From: Sideroxydans sp.
GTDB lineage: Bacteria; Pseudomonadota; Gammaproteobacteria; Burkholderiales; Gallionellaceae
DNA: 36,747 bases
NCBI GenBank assembly: GCA_011620315.1
Contig: WOZO01000027.1
Coordinates: forward strand, 1-36,747
Reading direction: 5' to 3'
Shown here piece after piece: positions 14,892 through 23,919 of the stretch. The translations under genes and the position numbers were made by a program. The notes under the pieces were generated by a model. The model saw nothing but the letters and a program-made list of their open reading frames with translations, searched no databases and was not told the origin of the DNA. How positions within the stretch are numbered: position 1 is the first letter of the stretch; the number at the start of each line of letters is the position of its first letter.

Positions 14892-16283
14892 TTATTTTTC
14901 GTCCAGACGGACCGGAATATAGACCGTGCCGTCGTTGCGGCGCACCAGCAGCGCGATGCTGCGCCCAGGCGGCACTTGCTTCAGGATCTCGTTGAATTGC
15001 GCCACGCTGCGTATCTCGATGTTGCCGATGGCCAGGATCACGTCGCCGCGCTGCAGTTCGATGCGCGCGGAAGCGCCTTTGGCATCGACCACCAGCAAAC
15101 CGCCTTCCACCTGCAGCTCGGCCTTCTGCTCGCTGGTCAGCTCGGTCACACTCAAGCCCAAACGCAACACACTCTGCGTCTGCGCATCGGCGGGATCGAC
15201 CTGTGCCACCGCATCTTCGCGCGGATCCTGAATTTCGCCCACGACCAGCGTCACTTCCAGCGTGTTGCCTTTGCGCCACAGCAACACCGGCACTTTGCTG
15301 TCCGGCTTGGTCGCGGCCACGATGCGCGGCAGATCGGATGAACTCTCCACCGTCTTGCCATTGAACTTCAGGATCACATCGCTCGCGCGCACCCCGGCCT
15401 TGTCTGCCGGTCCGCCTTTTTCAACACCGGAGATCAAGGCGCCTGCGGCTTTCTTCAAACCGAAGGATTCGGCCAGTTCGCGCGTCACTTCCTGAATGGT
15501 GACGCCGATACGCCCGCGCGTGACCTTGCCTGTGGTGCGCAACTGGCCGACCACATCCATTGCCACATCGATGGGAATGGAAAACGACAACCCCATATAA
15601 CCGCCGGAACGGCTGTAAATCTGCGAGTTAATACCGACCACTTCACCCTTCATATTGAACAGCGGCCCGCCCGAATTGCCGGGATTGATCGCAACATCGG
15701 TCTGGATGAACGGCACGAAGTTTTCCTGCGGCAACGAGCGCCCCTTGGCACTGACGATACCCGCCGTCACACTGCTGTCGAAACCGAACGGAGAACCGAT
15801 TGCCAGTACCCATTCACCCACTTTCAGCTGGTCCGGCTTACCCAGCACGACTGTGGGCAAACCGCCGGCCTCGATCTTGAGCAAAGCCACATCGGTGCGT
15901 TTGTCGGCCCCCACCACACGCGCCTTGAATTCTCGCTTGTCGGACAGGCGCACCGTGATCTTGTCGGCACGATCCACCACATGCGCATTGGTCAGGATGT
16001 AACCGTCGGCACTGATGATGAATCCGGACCCCAGCGATTGCGATTCCTGCTGGCGCGGAAGCTGCGGCGCGAAACGCCGGAAGAATTCATAAAAGGGATC
16101 GTTCTCCGGCAGATTGGGCAAGCCGGGCGCTATCTGCTGCGCTGTGATGGTCTGGCTGGTGCTTACATTCACAACTGCAGCGCCCTGCTTTTCAACCAGT
16201 TCGGTGAAGTCCGGCAAATCTTTGGCTGCCACATTGCCAACCAGCAAAATGCCGAACAAGAGTACGAGTGACCGTTTAAACAT
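14892..16283 (-). CDS. mucD: Periplasmic serine protease, DegP/DegQ/MucD family
   Basis: A 463-residue HtrA-type protease and chaperone for misfolded envelope proteins. A signal peptide (about 1-20, cleaved before KDLPDF) precedes a trypsin-like domain with triad H101 (TNAHVV), D131 (RTDVALLKI) and S204 (NPGNSGGP), followed by two PDZ domains (about 255-345 and 365-455). It is the last gene of the rpoE-rseA-rseB-rseC-mucD cluster and is likely part of the sigma-E regulon that it helps to feed back on. A hairpin follows the stop. Confidence 0.93.
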   Translation of the reverse strand: MFKRSLVLLFGILLVGNVAAKDLPDFTELVEKQGAAVVNVSTSQTITAQQIAPGLPNLPENDPFYEFFRRFAPQLPRQQESQSLGSGFIISADGYILTNAHVVDRADKITVRLSDKREFKARVVGADKRTDVALLKIEAGGLPTVVLGKPDQLKVGEWVLAIGSPFGFDSSVTAGIVSAKGRSLPQENFVPFIQTDVAINPGNSGGPLFNMKGEVVGINSQIYSRSGGYMGLSFSIPIDVAMDVVGQLRTTGKVTRGRIGVTIQEVTRELAESFGLKKAAGALISGVEKGGPADKAGVRASDVILKFNGKTVESSSDLPRIVAATKPDSKVPVLLWRKGNTLEVTLVVGEIQDPREDAVAQVDPADAQTQSVLRLGLSVTELTSEQKAELQVEGGLLVVDAKGASARIELQRGDVILAIGNIEIRSVAQFNEILKQVPPGRSIALLVRRNDGTVYIPVRLDEK

Positions 16284-16295
16284 CCAGACCTCCTA

Positions 16296-16748
16296 TCAGA
16301 AATTTATTCGGGAACCGGCGGCATTGACGACCGAACGCACCACAGCCTGCATGCCCGAGCGTTTCGTTATCTGCCGCACCACGAAAAATCCGGACGCCAA
16401 GCCCGCCACGGCACCCAGCAAGGCAGCCGCATCCGGGGCATCTGCATACACACCCGAGCCCAGCAAGGCAGCCCCCAGCATAAAAGCCAGCGGCAACGCA
16501 TACATCAACATCGAATTGCGCAGCAGCACGCCGTCCGGCAGGCCGACATTCACTTCATCCCCCACCCTGGCGCTGATGGCATTGCCGACCTTGAAGGTGC
16601 GCGGCTTGCTGCTGCAGAACAGCTGCGACAGTTTGCCGCTGCCGCACCCCTTACCGCTCGCGCAATGTCCGCAGCCGTTGCCGCCGACCGGCGCAATCTC
16701 CGCCTCGCGGCCGTGCAAGCTCAGCACGATGGCGCGCATCTCATTCAT
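16296..16748 (-). CDS. rseC: RseC/MucC family protein
   Basis: A protein of about 150 residues. The N-terminal domain carries the family Cys cluster (C26, C29, C35, C45, in GCGHCASGKGCG and beyond). Two membrane helices (about 78-95 and 103-123) follow. RseC proteins are linked to control of sigma-E signalling and to the electron transfer that reduces SoxR. The ATG overlaps the rseB stop; the exact start is uncertain because in-frame ATGs lie at 16763, 16748 and 16739 and none has a clear ribosome site. Confidence 0.9.
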   Translation of the reverse strand: MNEMRAIVLSLHGREAEIAPVGGNGCGHCASGKGCGSGKLSQLFCSSKPRTFKVGNAISARVGDEVNVGLPDGVLLRNSMLMYALPLAFMLGAALLGSGVYADAPDAAALLGAVAGLASGFFVVRQITKRSGMQAVVRSVVNAAGSRINF

Positions 16749-17736
16749 CTTTATCGCCCGCATAACGCACCGAATCGGCGACCTGTATGACCGCGCGCGG
16801 CGGAAGCTCCCCCACCACGGTCACCAGATGATCGCCGCTCAATCTGCTGTAGATATGCACGGCCCCCTGGCTCTTCAGCCCGGCACTGTATCCGTCGGCA
16901 TCCGTGGCTCGCTCGACGAATACCGACAGGGCTGCCAGGCCATCCGAATACACGATGTGCACAACGGGGAATTTCTTGTCGCGCATGTTGCGGCTCATTT
17001 CAAGAATCTTCTTGAAGCCGGGAGGAACGCCATCCACCTGCCAGCCGCTGCTCACATTGGCCAGATTATTGTTCGGCAGCGGCGACAGATGCTTGCGCCG
17101 GGCCAGCCGCGCGGCATCTTCCGCGGAAGGGACGGCCCATTTGCATTCGATCTCCCCGCCGATCTGCAACTGTGTAAACGCATATTGCTCGATCACCTTG
17201 CCGCGCTCATCAAGCACCGCCGCCTTCAACAACAAGCCCGATTCGCTGTGCGCCCACATCTTTCGCGTGTAGCGCAAAGTGTCCTTGGGCTGCAGCAGCA
17301 ATGTGTGGGCGTGGTAATCCGCCACGCGATCCTCTTCCTGCTGGATGACGTTGTAATTTTCTTTGAGGCTCTGGATCTGTTCCGGAAGAAGCGCGGGGAA
17401 TGCTCGGCGCGGGCGCTGCTGCTCAAAGTGCACTTTCTTGTCGCCCAATTGCAGCCAGACCTGGTCGTTGTTGCGTATCACTTCGCGCCGCTGTCCATCG
17501 AGACCTTGCAGGCGTTCATGCTCGCCGTGCTCGTCGACCACATGCGTGATGCGGGATGTCTCGACCCGGCCGCCGGCCTGATAGACAAACACGCCGCTAT
17601 AGTTGGTCTCGTGCGCTGCAAATGCCATGGTCCGCAACCAGTCGGCATCATCCAGCAGGGGATCGGCCTGCGCCACGGCCGCCCACAGCGGCAACAACGC
17701 AAACAACACCCCGACTTTGGCGATCTGATTGCGCAC
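16741..17736 (-). CDS. rseB: Sigma-E regulatory protein RseB/MucB
   Basis: A 331-residue periplasmic protein. The signal peptide ends at AQA (about residue 23). The large lipoprotein-carrier-like domain (with YSGVFVYQAGGRVETSRITH) and the smaller C-terminal domain are family-typical. RseB binds the periplasmic part of RseA and protects it from the first protease cut until envelope stress. The start is a GTG that overlaps the rseA TAG by one base, which implies coupled translation. The C-terminus overlaps the rseC start. Confidence 0.93.
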   Translation of the reverse strand: MRNQIAKVGVLFALLPLWAAVAQADPLLDDADWLRTMAFAAHETNYSGVFVYQAGGRVETSRITHVVDEHGEHERLQGLDGQRREVIRNNDQVWLQLGDKKVHFEQQRPRRAFPALLPEQIQSLKENYNVIQQEEDRVADYHAHTLLLQPKDTLRYTRKMWAHSESGLLLKAAVLDERGKVIEQYAFTQLQIGGEIECKWAVPSAEDAARLARRKHLSPLPNNNLANVSSGWQVDGVPPGFKKILEMSRNMRDKKFPVVHIVYSDGLAALSVFVERATDADGYSAGLKSQGAVHIYSRLSGDHLVTVVGELPPRAVIQVADSVRYAGDKDE

Positions 17737-18209
17737 TATTTTGCCGCCACCGAATGAATGTAGGTTGCGGCACCCTGCATGTCGGCACTGGGAGAGAACT
17801 CCTGGTGCGCCATCAGATAATCGCTGGCATGGAATGCCACCGGACGCACCATATTCGGCTCTTGCACACTGGCCATCTGCGGCGGCGGCTCTTGCCCGAC
17901 CTGCATGGACAACCAGGCCACCAGCGCCAGCGCCATGACTGAAGCTGCTGCGGACAGTGCATATTGCTTGATACGTTGCTGCTGGCGGCGGCGCGGCGCG
18001 AGGATGACGGGTTCGTTTTGCAAGCGCTCATGGAATGCCGCCATGAAGTCGCTGGTGACGTGTTCAGGTTGGCGCAGGGCATCTCCGATCAGGTGGTATG
18101 CAGCCCAGTCACGGTCTGCTTCGGGGTGTCGCTTCAACTTGTCCAGCAAAACATCCGCTTCATCCTCGAACATCTCGCCATCCATCAGCACAGAAATTTC
18201 CCGCTTCAT
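17736..18209 (-). CDS. rseA: Anti-sigma-E factor RseA/MucA
   Basis: A 157-residue single-pass inner-membrane protein. The cytoplasmic N-terminus (MKREISVLMDGE ... DRDWAAYHLIGDALR) is the sigma-binding anti-sigma domain. A membrane helix (about 84-103) leads to a short periplasmic tail. The ATG at 18209 has an AGGTGG ribosome site and starts 3 bases after the rpoE stop. Upstream in-frame starts would run into rpoE and are rejected. Regulated intramembrane proteolysis would release RpoE; this is family knowledge. Confidence 0.93.
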   Translation of the reverse strand: MKREISVLMDGEMFEDEADVLLDKLKRHPEADRDWAAYHLIGDALRQPEHVTSDFMAAFHERLQNEPVILAPRRRQQQRIKQYALSAAASVMALALVAWLSMQVGQEPPPQMASVQEPNMVRPVAFHASDYLMAHQEFSPSADMQGAATYIHSVAAK

Positions 18210-18211
18210 GT

Positions 18212-18811
18212 TCACCACCTCTTGTCTTCGCTTGTACCCAGCAACGGACGCAAATTCGTTGCCACCACCTCTCGCGCACGGAAGATACGCGACCTTACCG
18301 TGCCGATCGGACAATTCATCACCGATGCGATCTCTTCGTAACTCAAACCTTCGATCTCGCGCAGCGTCAGGGCTGTGCGCAGATCCTCAGGCAATTGTTG
18401 CAGGGAAGAGTTCACTACCTCGACCACTTGTTTGCTCATCAATTCGTTTTCCGGCGTCGACACCTCATGCAACAGCGAGGCATCCTCAAACGCTTCCGCA
18501 TCTTCGGCATCCATGGGCGTGCTGGTCGGCGCCCTGCGCGCCTGCGACAGCAAGTGATTCTTGGCCGAATTGATACCGATCCGATACAACCATGTATAGA
18601 ACGCGCTGTCCCCGCGGAAAGCAGGCAATGCACGATAGGCTTTGATGAAAGCTTCCTGCGTGACATCTTCTGCTTCGCCCGGGTTGCGCACAAAACGCGA
18701 AATCAATCGCCCCAAACGCCGCTGATACTTGGCCACCAGCAGCTCGAACGCGTGCTTGTCGCCGCCCTGCGCGCGTTCCACCAGCTGTTGATCAACCTCC
18801 CTGTCACCCAT
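18212..18811 (-). CDS. rpoE: ECF sigma factor RpoE (AlgU)
   Basis: A 199-residue extracytoplasmic-function sigma factor for envelope stress. Region 2 includes DVTQEAFIKAYRALPAFRG and FYTWLYRIGINSAKN. Region 4 includes GLSYEEIASVMNCPIGTVRSR. It heads the rseA-rseB-rseC-mucD operon and is probably autoregulated through the sigma-E-like promoter about 95 bases upstream. It is divergent from nadB, the neighbour it also has in Pseudomonas and related genera. Confidence 0.96.
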   Translation of the reverse strand: MGDREVDQQLVERAQGGDKHAFELLVAKYQRRLGRLISRFVRNPGEAEDVTQEAFIKAYRALPAFRGDSAFYTWLYRIGINSAKNHLLSQARRAPTSTPMDAEDAEAFEDASLLHEVSTPENELMSKQVVEVVNSSLQQLPEDLRTALTLREIEGLSYEEIASVMNCPIGTVRSRIFRAREVVATNLRPLLGTSEDKRW

Positions 18812-18905
18812 TCCGTTTCCCGGTTTTGTATTGATTGCGCCGCGATGCGCGGCGCGAGAGTATAACCGGACGGGTGCACATCGTCAGCCTTGCCCGTAAC
18901 GCGCC

Positions 18906-18933
18906 AATTGACAGCCCTGTTTGAAATAAGTTC
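18906..18933 (-). promoter_or_regulatory. Sigma-E-type promoter for rpoE
   Basis: On the minus strand GAACTT (18933-18928) is followed after exactly 16 bases by TCAATT, preceded by G. This fits the sigma-E pattern GGAACTT-N15/16-GTCTAA closely in the -35 and fairly in the -10. It lies in the 188-base rpoE-nadB gap and points toward rpoE, consistent with autoregulation. Confidence 0.55.
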
Positions 18934-18999
18934 ATTTCCACGTTTTCTTCACAAGTTTTGCTATAGTCCGGCCAATGATTCCTTCGCACTTTTCCCATC

Positions 19000-20577
19000 G
19001 TGTTGCGCTTTGATACTCTGATCATCGGTAGCGGTCTGGCCGGCCTGACGCTAGCCCTCAAACTGGCAGACCGGCAAAAAGTCGTGATCGTCACCAAACG
19101 CTCGCTGCTGGATGGTGCCAGCGCCTGGGCCCAGGGCGGCATCGCCGCCGTACAAAGCCCCGACGACAGTCACGATGTGCATATCCGCGACACACTTACC
19201 GCAGGGGCCGGCTTGTGCGACCCCGAGACGACGCGCTTCGTGGTAGAGCGCGGGGCTGCCGCAGTCAGCTGGCTGATAGATCAGGGCGTCCCCTTCTCCA
19301 AAGAGGATAACGCGAACCAGGACTTTCACCTCACCCGCGAAGGCGGGCACAGCAAACGGCGCATCATCCATGCCGCCGATGCAACCGGAAAGGCCGTCCA
19401 GCTGACACTGGCCGACAAAGTCAAAGCCCATCCCAACGTCACCGTGCTGGAGCACCACATCGCGATCGACCTGATCATGGGCCGCAAGATAGGCATGTCA
19501 CCGCAACGATGCTTCGGCGCTTATGTGCTGGACACCTTAAGTGACAATGCAATCACCATTTCCGCCGCGCACACCGTTTTGGCGACCGGCGGCGCCGGCA
19601 AGGTCTATCTTTACACCACCAATCCGGACACCGCGACAGGTGACGGTATCGCCATGGGATGGCGGGCCGGCTGCCGGGTCGCAAATATGGAATTCATGCA
19701 ATTCCATCCGACCTGCCTGTACCACCCGCATGCAAAATCCTTCCTCATCAGCGAGGCTGTGCGCGGCGAAGGCGGCATCCTCAGATTGCCCGACGGCACC
19801 CGCTTCATGCCATGGCACGATGAGCGCGCGGAACTGGCACCGCGCGATGTGGTCGCGCGAGCCATCGACTACGAGATGAAGAAAGGCGGCCTGGACTGCG
19901 TCTATCTGGATATCACACACCAGTCCGAAGCCTTTCTGCGCGAACATTTCCCCACGATACATGCACGCTGCCTGTCGCTTGGCATTGACATCGCAAGCCA
20001 GCCCATCCCCGTGGTGCCGGCGATGCACTTCACCTGCGGCGGCCTGATCACAGACTTGGCAGCACGCACCGATATCGAAGAACTCTATGCCATAGGCGAG
20101 ACCGCACATACCGGCCTGCATGGTGCCAACCGCCTCGCCAGCAACTCATTGCTGGAATGTCTGGTGTTCGCCGAAGCGGCTGCGCAGGAGATACTCTCCA
20201 GAAAAACGGAACATCCCGAGGCGCTGCCGCCCTGGGATGATAGCCGCGTCACCGACGCGGACGAGCTGGTGGTGGTTTCCCACAACTGGGATGAGTTGCG
20301 CCGTTTCATGTGGGATTATGTCGGCATCGTGCGCACGACCAAACGATTACAGCGCGCGCAGCACCGCATCAGACTCTTGCGTGAAGAGATCAGTGAGTAC
20401 TATCGGAATTTTCATGTGACATCCGATCTGCTGGAGCTGCGCAACCTGGTCGAGACCGCCGACCTTATCGTGCAAAGTGCGCTGGCACGCCATGAGAGCC
20501 GCGGCTTGCACTACAGCAAGGATTTTCCACTGACCGCCCCTGTAGCGCTACCGACGATATTGACCCCGGAGGATTGA
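19000..20577 (+). CDS. nadB: L-aspartate oxidase
   Basis: A 525-residue FAD enzyme that oxidises aspartate to iminoaspartate, the first step of NAD synthesis. The dinucleotide fold GSGLAG (10-15), the ASAWAQGGIAAV flavin segment, the HTGLHGANRLASNSLLECLVF segment and the C-terminal helical domain match the family. The start is a GTG at 19000, chosen by family alignment; no good ribosome site is seen. TATAGT at 18962-18967 could be its -10 box. It converges with the ygfX-like gene, with only 4 bases between stops and no terminator. Confidence 0.95.
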   Translation: MLRFDTLIIGSGLAGLTLALKLADRQKVVIVTKRSLLDGASAWAQGGIAAVQSPDDSHDVHIRDTLTAGAGLCDPETTRFVVERGAAAVSWLIDQGVPFSKEDNANQDFHLTREGGHSKRRIIHAADATGKAVQLTLADKVKAHPNVTVLEHHIAIDLIMGRKIGMSPQRCFGAYVLDTLSDNAITISAAHTVLATGGAGKVYLYTTNPDTATGDGIAMGWRAGCRVANMEFMQFHPTCLYHPHAKSFLISEAVRGEGGILRLPDGTRFMPWHDERAELAPRDVVARAIDYEMKKGGLDCVYLDITHQSEAFLREHFPTIHARCLSLGIDIASQPIPVVPAMHFTCGGLITDLAARTDIEELYAIGETAHTGLHGANRLASNSLLECLVFAEAAAQEILSRKTEHPEALPPWDDSRVTDADELVVVSHNWDELRRFMWDYVGIVRTTKRLQRAQHRIRLLREEISEYYRNFHVTSDLLELRNLVETADLIVQSALARHESRGLHYSKDFPLTAPVALPTILTPED

Positions 20578-20581
20578 GGCC

Positions 20582-21001
20582 TCACGAGTTCCTCAGCAAT
20601 ACACGCAAGCGGCGATAATCCTCGCCAGCCATCGCATCCGGAAACAGCAACAAACCCCGTCTGCCGTGATGCTCGACAACCATGTTGAGCAATACCAGCC
20701 AAGGCAATACCAAAGTATCGGCACTCACCATGCCGGACATCTGTTCGCCGTTACGCAGCGCCAATGCAACGTGGCGATCTTTGCCGCACGCCAGAGAAAT
20801 GCAGGATCGCCCGGCCAGCATGAGGACATCCCGTCCAATCAGCCATGCCGCGCTAACGGCTATCCCCAGACAACCGCCCCAACGCCAGCCGGTTGCAAGC
20901 GGCAGTGCGGATAACACCAGGCTCGACATGCACGCCGCCGCAATCAGCAGAACGAAATATGCTTTTGACGGATGCAGAATGATACGGACTGGCGTTTCCA
21001 T
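20582..21001 (-). CDS. YgfX-like small membrane protein
   Basis: A 139-residue protein with two close membrane helices near the N-terminus (about 15-35 and 40-58) and a soluble C-terminal part (LVLPWLVLLNMVV ... LLFPDAMAGEDYRRLRVLLR). The LFPD...D.R.LRV ending and the position next to nadB fit the YgfX/CptA family (PF07254), known in E. coli from the neighbourhood of sdhE and proposed as a toxin that affects cell shape. Here no sdhE antitoxin-like gene is adjacent. It starts 14 bases after the kinase stop and probably shares its transcript. Confidence 0.65.
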   Translation of the reverse strand: METPVRIILHPSKAYFVLLIAAACMSSLVLSALPLATGWRWGGCLGIAVSAAWLIGRDVLMLAGRSCISLACGKDRHVALALRNGEQMSGMVSADTLVLPWLVLLNMVVEHHGRRGLLLFPDAMAGEDYRRLRVLLRNS

Positions 21002-21015
21002 CCAGGAAGAAGAAC

Positions 21016-22182
21016 TCAGAAGATAAGAGCGGAGAGCAGGCCCATCACGATCAACGCGACGATGACCAGCAACAAGTACCCGCCGCCATTGCTTTGGGAT
21101 GTTGCCCTGTTGCGCGCGGCAACGGACTTGGGGGCGGCCTTATTGATCGCAGTCATGCTGGGACGTTCAAGGCGAAGTGTCTTGGACAACTCCTCCACAT
21201 CCTCCTTGCTGGCCGTCATCGCGGCCAGCCGCATAGTCGCCTCATTTGAATCGAAGGACGAGGACAGTCCCAGCGCGATCACCGGCTTGGCATCTTCCTC
21301 CCCGGCGGATCTGGTCATCGCAGCCGGACGCTTGACCGGATTTGCCGACTCGGCATCGCGCGGCAGGGCTTCGCGACATGCGCGCAAATCGTTCACCAGT
21401 TCACTTGCGTTCTGATAGCGCGCGTCCAGATCTTTGGCCAGCGCCTTGGCAACGATATAGTTCAACATCTCCGGCACGGCCGGATTGGCATTGCTGGGCG
21501 GCGCAGGAATGGCGTTGAGGGTCTGATACATGATCGCGTTGACATTCTCGCCGATGAACGGCACTTGTCCGGTCAACATCTCGTACAGCATCACGCCTAA
21601 AGAGAAGATATCGGAGCGCTGGTCGGTCAACTTCCCCAGCACTTGCTCGGGAGACATGTATTTGGGCGACCCCAGCACCATGCCGGTCTGTGTGCGCACT
21701 GCGGCTGAGGCCATGCGCGCGATACCAAAATCGGTGATCTTGACGTGCCCATCGCGAATGATCATCACATTGGATGGCTTTACATCGCGGTGCACGATCT
21801 CGTGCTCGTGCGCATAAGAAAGCCCCTGCGCGACTTGAATGACGATATCCAGGACCTGCGATACAGGCAATATCTTTTTTTCATTGAGTACGTCGCGCAG
21901 CTCGCGACCATGCAGATATTCCATCGCGATATAAGCGATGTCACCGGTTCGCCCCACATCGTAAATGGTCACGATATTCGGATGTCCCAACCGACCGGCT
22001 GCTTTGGCTTCCTGATAGAAACGCGCCTCATATTCCTCGCGCTCTTCCAGCGCAAGACTGAGATTGATGGTCTTGATCGCCACCTCGCGATCAATGAGCG
22101 GGTCGCGCGCCTTGTAGACGACTCCCATCGCCCCCTGGCCCAGCTCGCTGATGACTTCATAACGACCGAGTTGGCTGATCAT
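21016..22182 (-). CDS. Membrane-anchored Ser/Thr protein kinase (Hanks type)
   Basis: A 388-residue protein. The kinase domain (about 8-270) is complete: Gly-rich loop GQGAMGVV (15-22), K37 in VAIK, helix-C Glu near 59, HRDVKPSN (catalytic D133), DFG (151-153) and SPKYMSPEQ activation region. A low-complexity linker leads to a single C-terminal membrane helix (about 366-386), which makes it a tail-anchored enzyme without PASTA or other sensor domains. It is the third gene after a class III cyclase and a TPR lipoprotein with gaps of about 22-25 bases, so a signalling operon is likely. Targets unknown. Confidence 0.93.
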   Translation of the reverse strand: MISQLGRYEVISELGQGAMGVVYKARDPLIDREVAIKTINLSLALEEREEYEARFYQEAKAAGRLGHPNIVTIYDVGRTGDIAYIAMEYLHGRELRDVLNEKKILPVSQVLDIVIQVAQGLSYAHEHEIVHRDVKPSNVMIIRDGHVKITDFGIARMASAAVRTQTGMVLGSPKYMSPEQVLGKLTDQRSDIFSLGVMLYEMLTGQVPFIGENVNAIMYQTLNAIPAPPSNANPAVPEMLNYIVAKALAKDLDARYQNASELVNDLRACREALPRDAESANPVKRPAAMTRSAGEEDAKPVIALGLSSSFDSNEATMRLAAMTASKEDVEELSKTLRLERPSMTAINKAAPKSVAARNRATSQSNGGGYLLLVIVALIVMGLLSALIF

Positions 22183-22204
22183 GTCGCGTAACGGCTCCGA
22201 GTGA

Positions 22205-22612
22205 TTACTTTGAGGATGCGCCCTTCACGCTGCGGAATACCGGCCCCCACAGCGGATGCCCCGCTTCGGCTGCCGACAGCTCGAAATTCGGATTGAGCTC
22301 GAGCACGTTCCTGAAATGATCCCGGCACAGCTTCTGATCGCCGGAAACGCAATAAATGAAAGCTAGATATTTGTTTGCCCATAATTTCTCGTATCGAGTG
22401 GCATACTGGTTCTCCAGCACACCTTGCAACGCGGTTTTGGCATTGACGTAGTTGCCGGTCTCATACTCGCTGACGCCCTTGGCCAGATAGCGCTTGGCGA
22501 CGCTATCCCCAAACAGGCGAATGCCGCCGCTGCCGTCTTCGCAGGTTCCGACTACCGATCCGCAGCCGACAAGCACCAGCGAACCCAGGCCCGCAATAAT
22601 CCAACGTAACAT
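22205..22612 (-). CDS. TPR-like lipoprotein
   Basis: A 135-residue protein with a lipoprotein signal (lipobox LVGC, Cys at residue 17). The rest contains tandem helical segments of tetratricopeptide type (AKRYLAKGVSEYETGNYVNAKTAL and the following YLAFIYCVSGDQKLCRDHFRNVLELNPNFEL). Similar short lipoproteins are annotated as TssQ-type type VI secretion accessories, but no other secretion genes are seen here, so I do not make that call. It lies between a cyclase and a kinase gene and may scaffold or sense at the outer membrane. Confidence 0.8.
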   Translation of the reverse strand: MLRWIIAGLGSLVLVGCGSVVGTCEDGSGGIRLFGDSVAKRYLAKGVSEYETGNYVNAKTALQGVLENQYATRYEKLWANKYLAFIYCVSGDQKLCRDHFRNVLELNPNFELSAAEAGHPLWGPVFRSVKGASSK

Positions 22613-22637
22613 CTCTCAACTCTCCTGTTCGATCAGG

Positions 22638-23822
22638 CTACTTGAAACTGTGCCTGATTTTTATATTCGCGCCCGGCTTGACCCTTATGACCTCTTTGTA
22701 TACCGGAAATGTTGAATTCCTGATTTCCAGCGTATGCCGCCCCGCCACCACCTGCAGCTCCATCAGCGGCGGGCTCACACCCTGTTTCTTCCCATCCAGA
22801 TATATCTCGCCCCAAGGCAGGATCGCCAAACTGACCACTGCCGGGCCGCCGGTCGTATCCTCAAGCGTGCGGATGCGTGCACTTTCCTTCACGCCCTGAA
22901 TCTTCTTTTCCTGCGGTGGCGTTTTCACGACCTTGGGTGCCGGGACCGGTGCCGGAGGAGTTTGGGGAGTCGCTTTGACCGTCGCCGCAGGCGGCACGGC
23001 TGCTATGACCTTGGTCTCCTGCTCGGGTTCAGGCTGATGCGCAAGTTTATATACCGCCAACACCGAAGTCGCTAGCAGCAGCACCCCAACCGCCATGATC
23101 GCCGCGCGCTGCCGAGTGGTCGCACGTTTGAAGATGGCCACAGCATGGCGCTCATAGTCGGCGGCTTGGCGCAGGAATTCATGCCAGTAGCGCTTGGACA
23201 ACGCCACTATTCGCTGCATACCCTCCGTATGCTCTATCTCATCCTCGATCTCCACGCTGCGCTGCGTCGTCGTGAAATCGCCGGGGTAGCCGATGGCATA
23301 GACCTCATGTTCGCGCACATGCTTGTCGGTGCGCGAGCCCTGATAGTGGAACATGCCTGCATATTCCTGCGACAGGCGGGAAACGGCGTCATAGTAGGAA
23401 CGCGACACCAGTATCTGCCCGGGATCGGCAAACCCCATCACCCGCTGTGCCACATTGATACCATCGCCAACAATGTTGGGTTGCCCGTTAATGTCTTTGA
23501 CCAAACGCACCGGACCCAGATTGATACCCATGCGCACCAGCAAAGGAGGCTCCATGCGCACGCCTTCGCCCAGCAAGCTGCTGCGCACACTCAGCGCGGC
23601 TTGCAGCGCATCTTCAATATCACCCAGAAAACTGATCGCGGCCCCATCCCCCGTATCGAGAATGATGCGATCCGCCACCGGCACATCACGAATAGCGATG
23701 GACAGGAAAGCGTTGAAACGCTCCTTCAGGGATATTTGGCCCGACACGGATTTCTTGGAATATTCGACGATATCCAGAAAGAAGACCGAGCAAACGATGG
23801 TTTTATTGCTTCTTTGTTCCAT
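22638..23822 (-). CDS. Class III adenylate/guanylate cyclase with membrane helix and PEGA-like domain
   Basis: A 394-residue protein. An N-terminal class III cyclase domain (about 8-180) keeps both metal Asp residues (D17 in FFLDIVEYSK, D59 in DTGDGAAISF) and the transition-state N122/R126 pair in NVAQR, so it should be active; substrate ATP or GTP cannot be decided. One membrane helix (about 239-258) follows. Then comes a Pro/Lys-rich linker (262-315) and a C-terminal PEGA-like beta domain (about 323-394, with GEIYLDGKKQGVSPPLMELQVVAGRHTLEIRN), probably periplasmic. The domain order, with the cyclase inside and PEGA outside, is notable. First gene of the kinase cluster. Confidence 0.88.
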   Translation of the reverse strand: MEQRSNKTIVCSVFFLDIVEYSKKSVSGQISLKERFNAFLSIAIRDVPVADRIILDTGDGAAISFLGDIEDALQAALSVRSSLLGEGVRMEPPLLVRMGINLGPVRLVKDINGQPNIVGDGINVAQRVMGFADPGQILVSRSYYDAVSRLSQEYAGMFHYQGSRTDKHVREHEVYAIGYPGDFTTTQRSVEIEDEIEHTEGMQRIVALSKRYWHEFLRQAADYERHAVAIFKRATTRQRAAIMAVGVLLLATSVLAVYKLAHQPEPEQETKVIAAVPPAATVKATPQTPPAPVPAPKVVKTPPQEKKIQGVKESARIRTLEDTTGGPAVVSLAILPWGEIYLDGKKQGVSPPLMELQVVAGRHTLEIRNSTFPVYKEVIRVKPGANIKIRHSFK

Positions 23823-23919
23823 GTGTCCAATCTGTCATTCGCGTTTCATCCACGAAAACCGCAGAGACCGCCAAAAATAACCTGCCGGATTCTAACGACA
23901 CTAGTGCTTTACCGCCAGT

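Noticed and set aside
16114-17757. Plus-strand open frame of about 550 codons opposite mucD, rseC and rseB
   Set aside because: It is antisense to three conserved genes and has no recognisable domain.
22205-22612. Type VI secretion lipoprotein TssQ
   Set aside because: The short TPR lipoprotein resembles that group, but no secretion genes are nearby, so the specific name is not supported.
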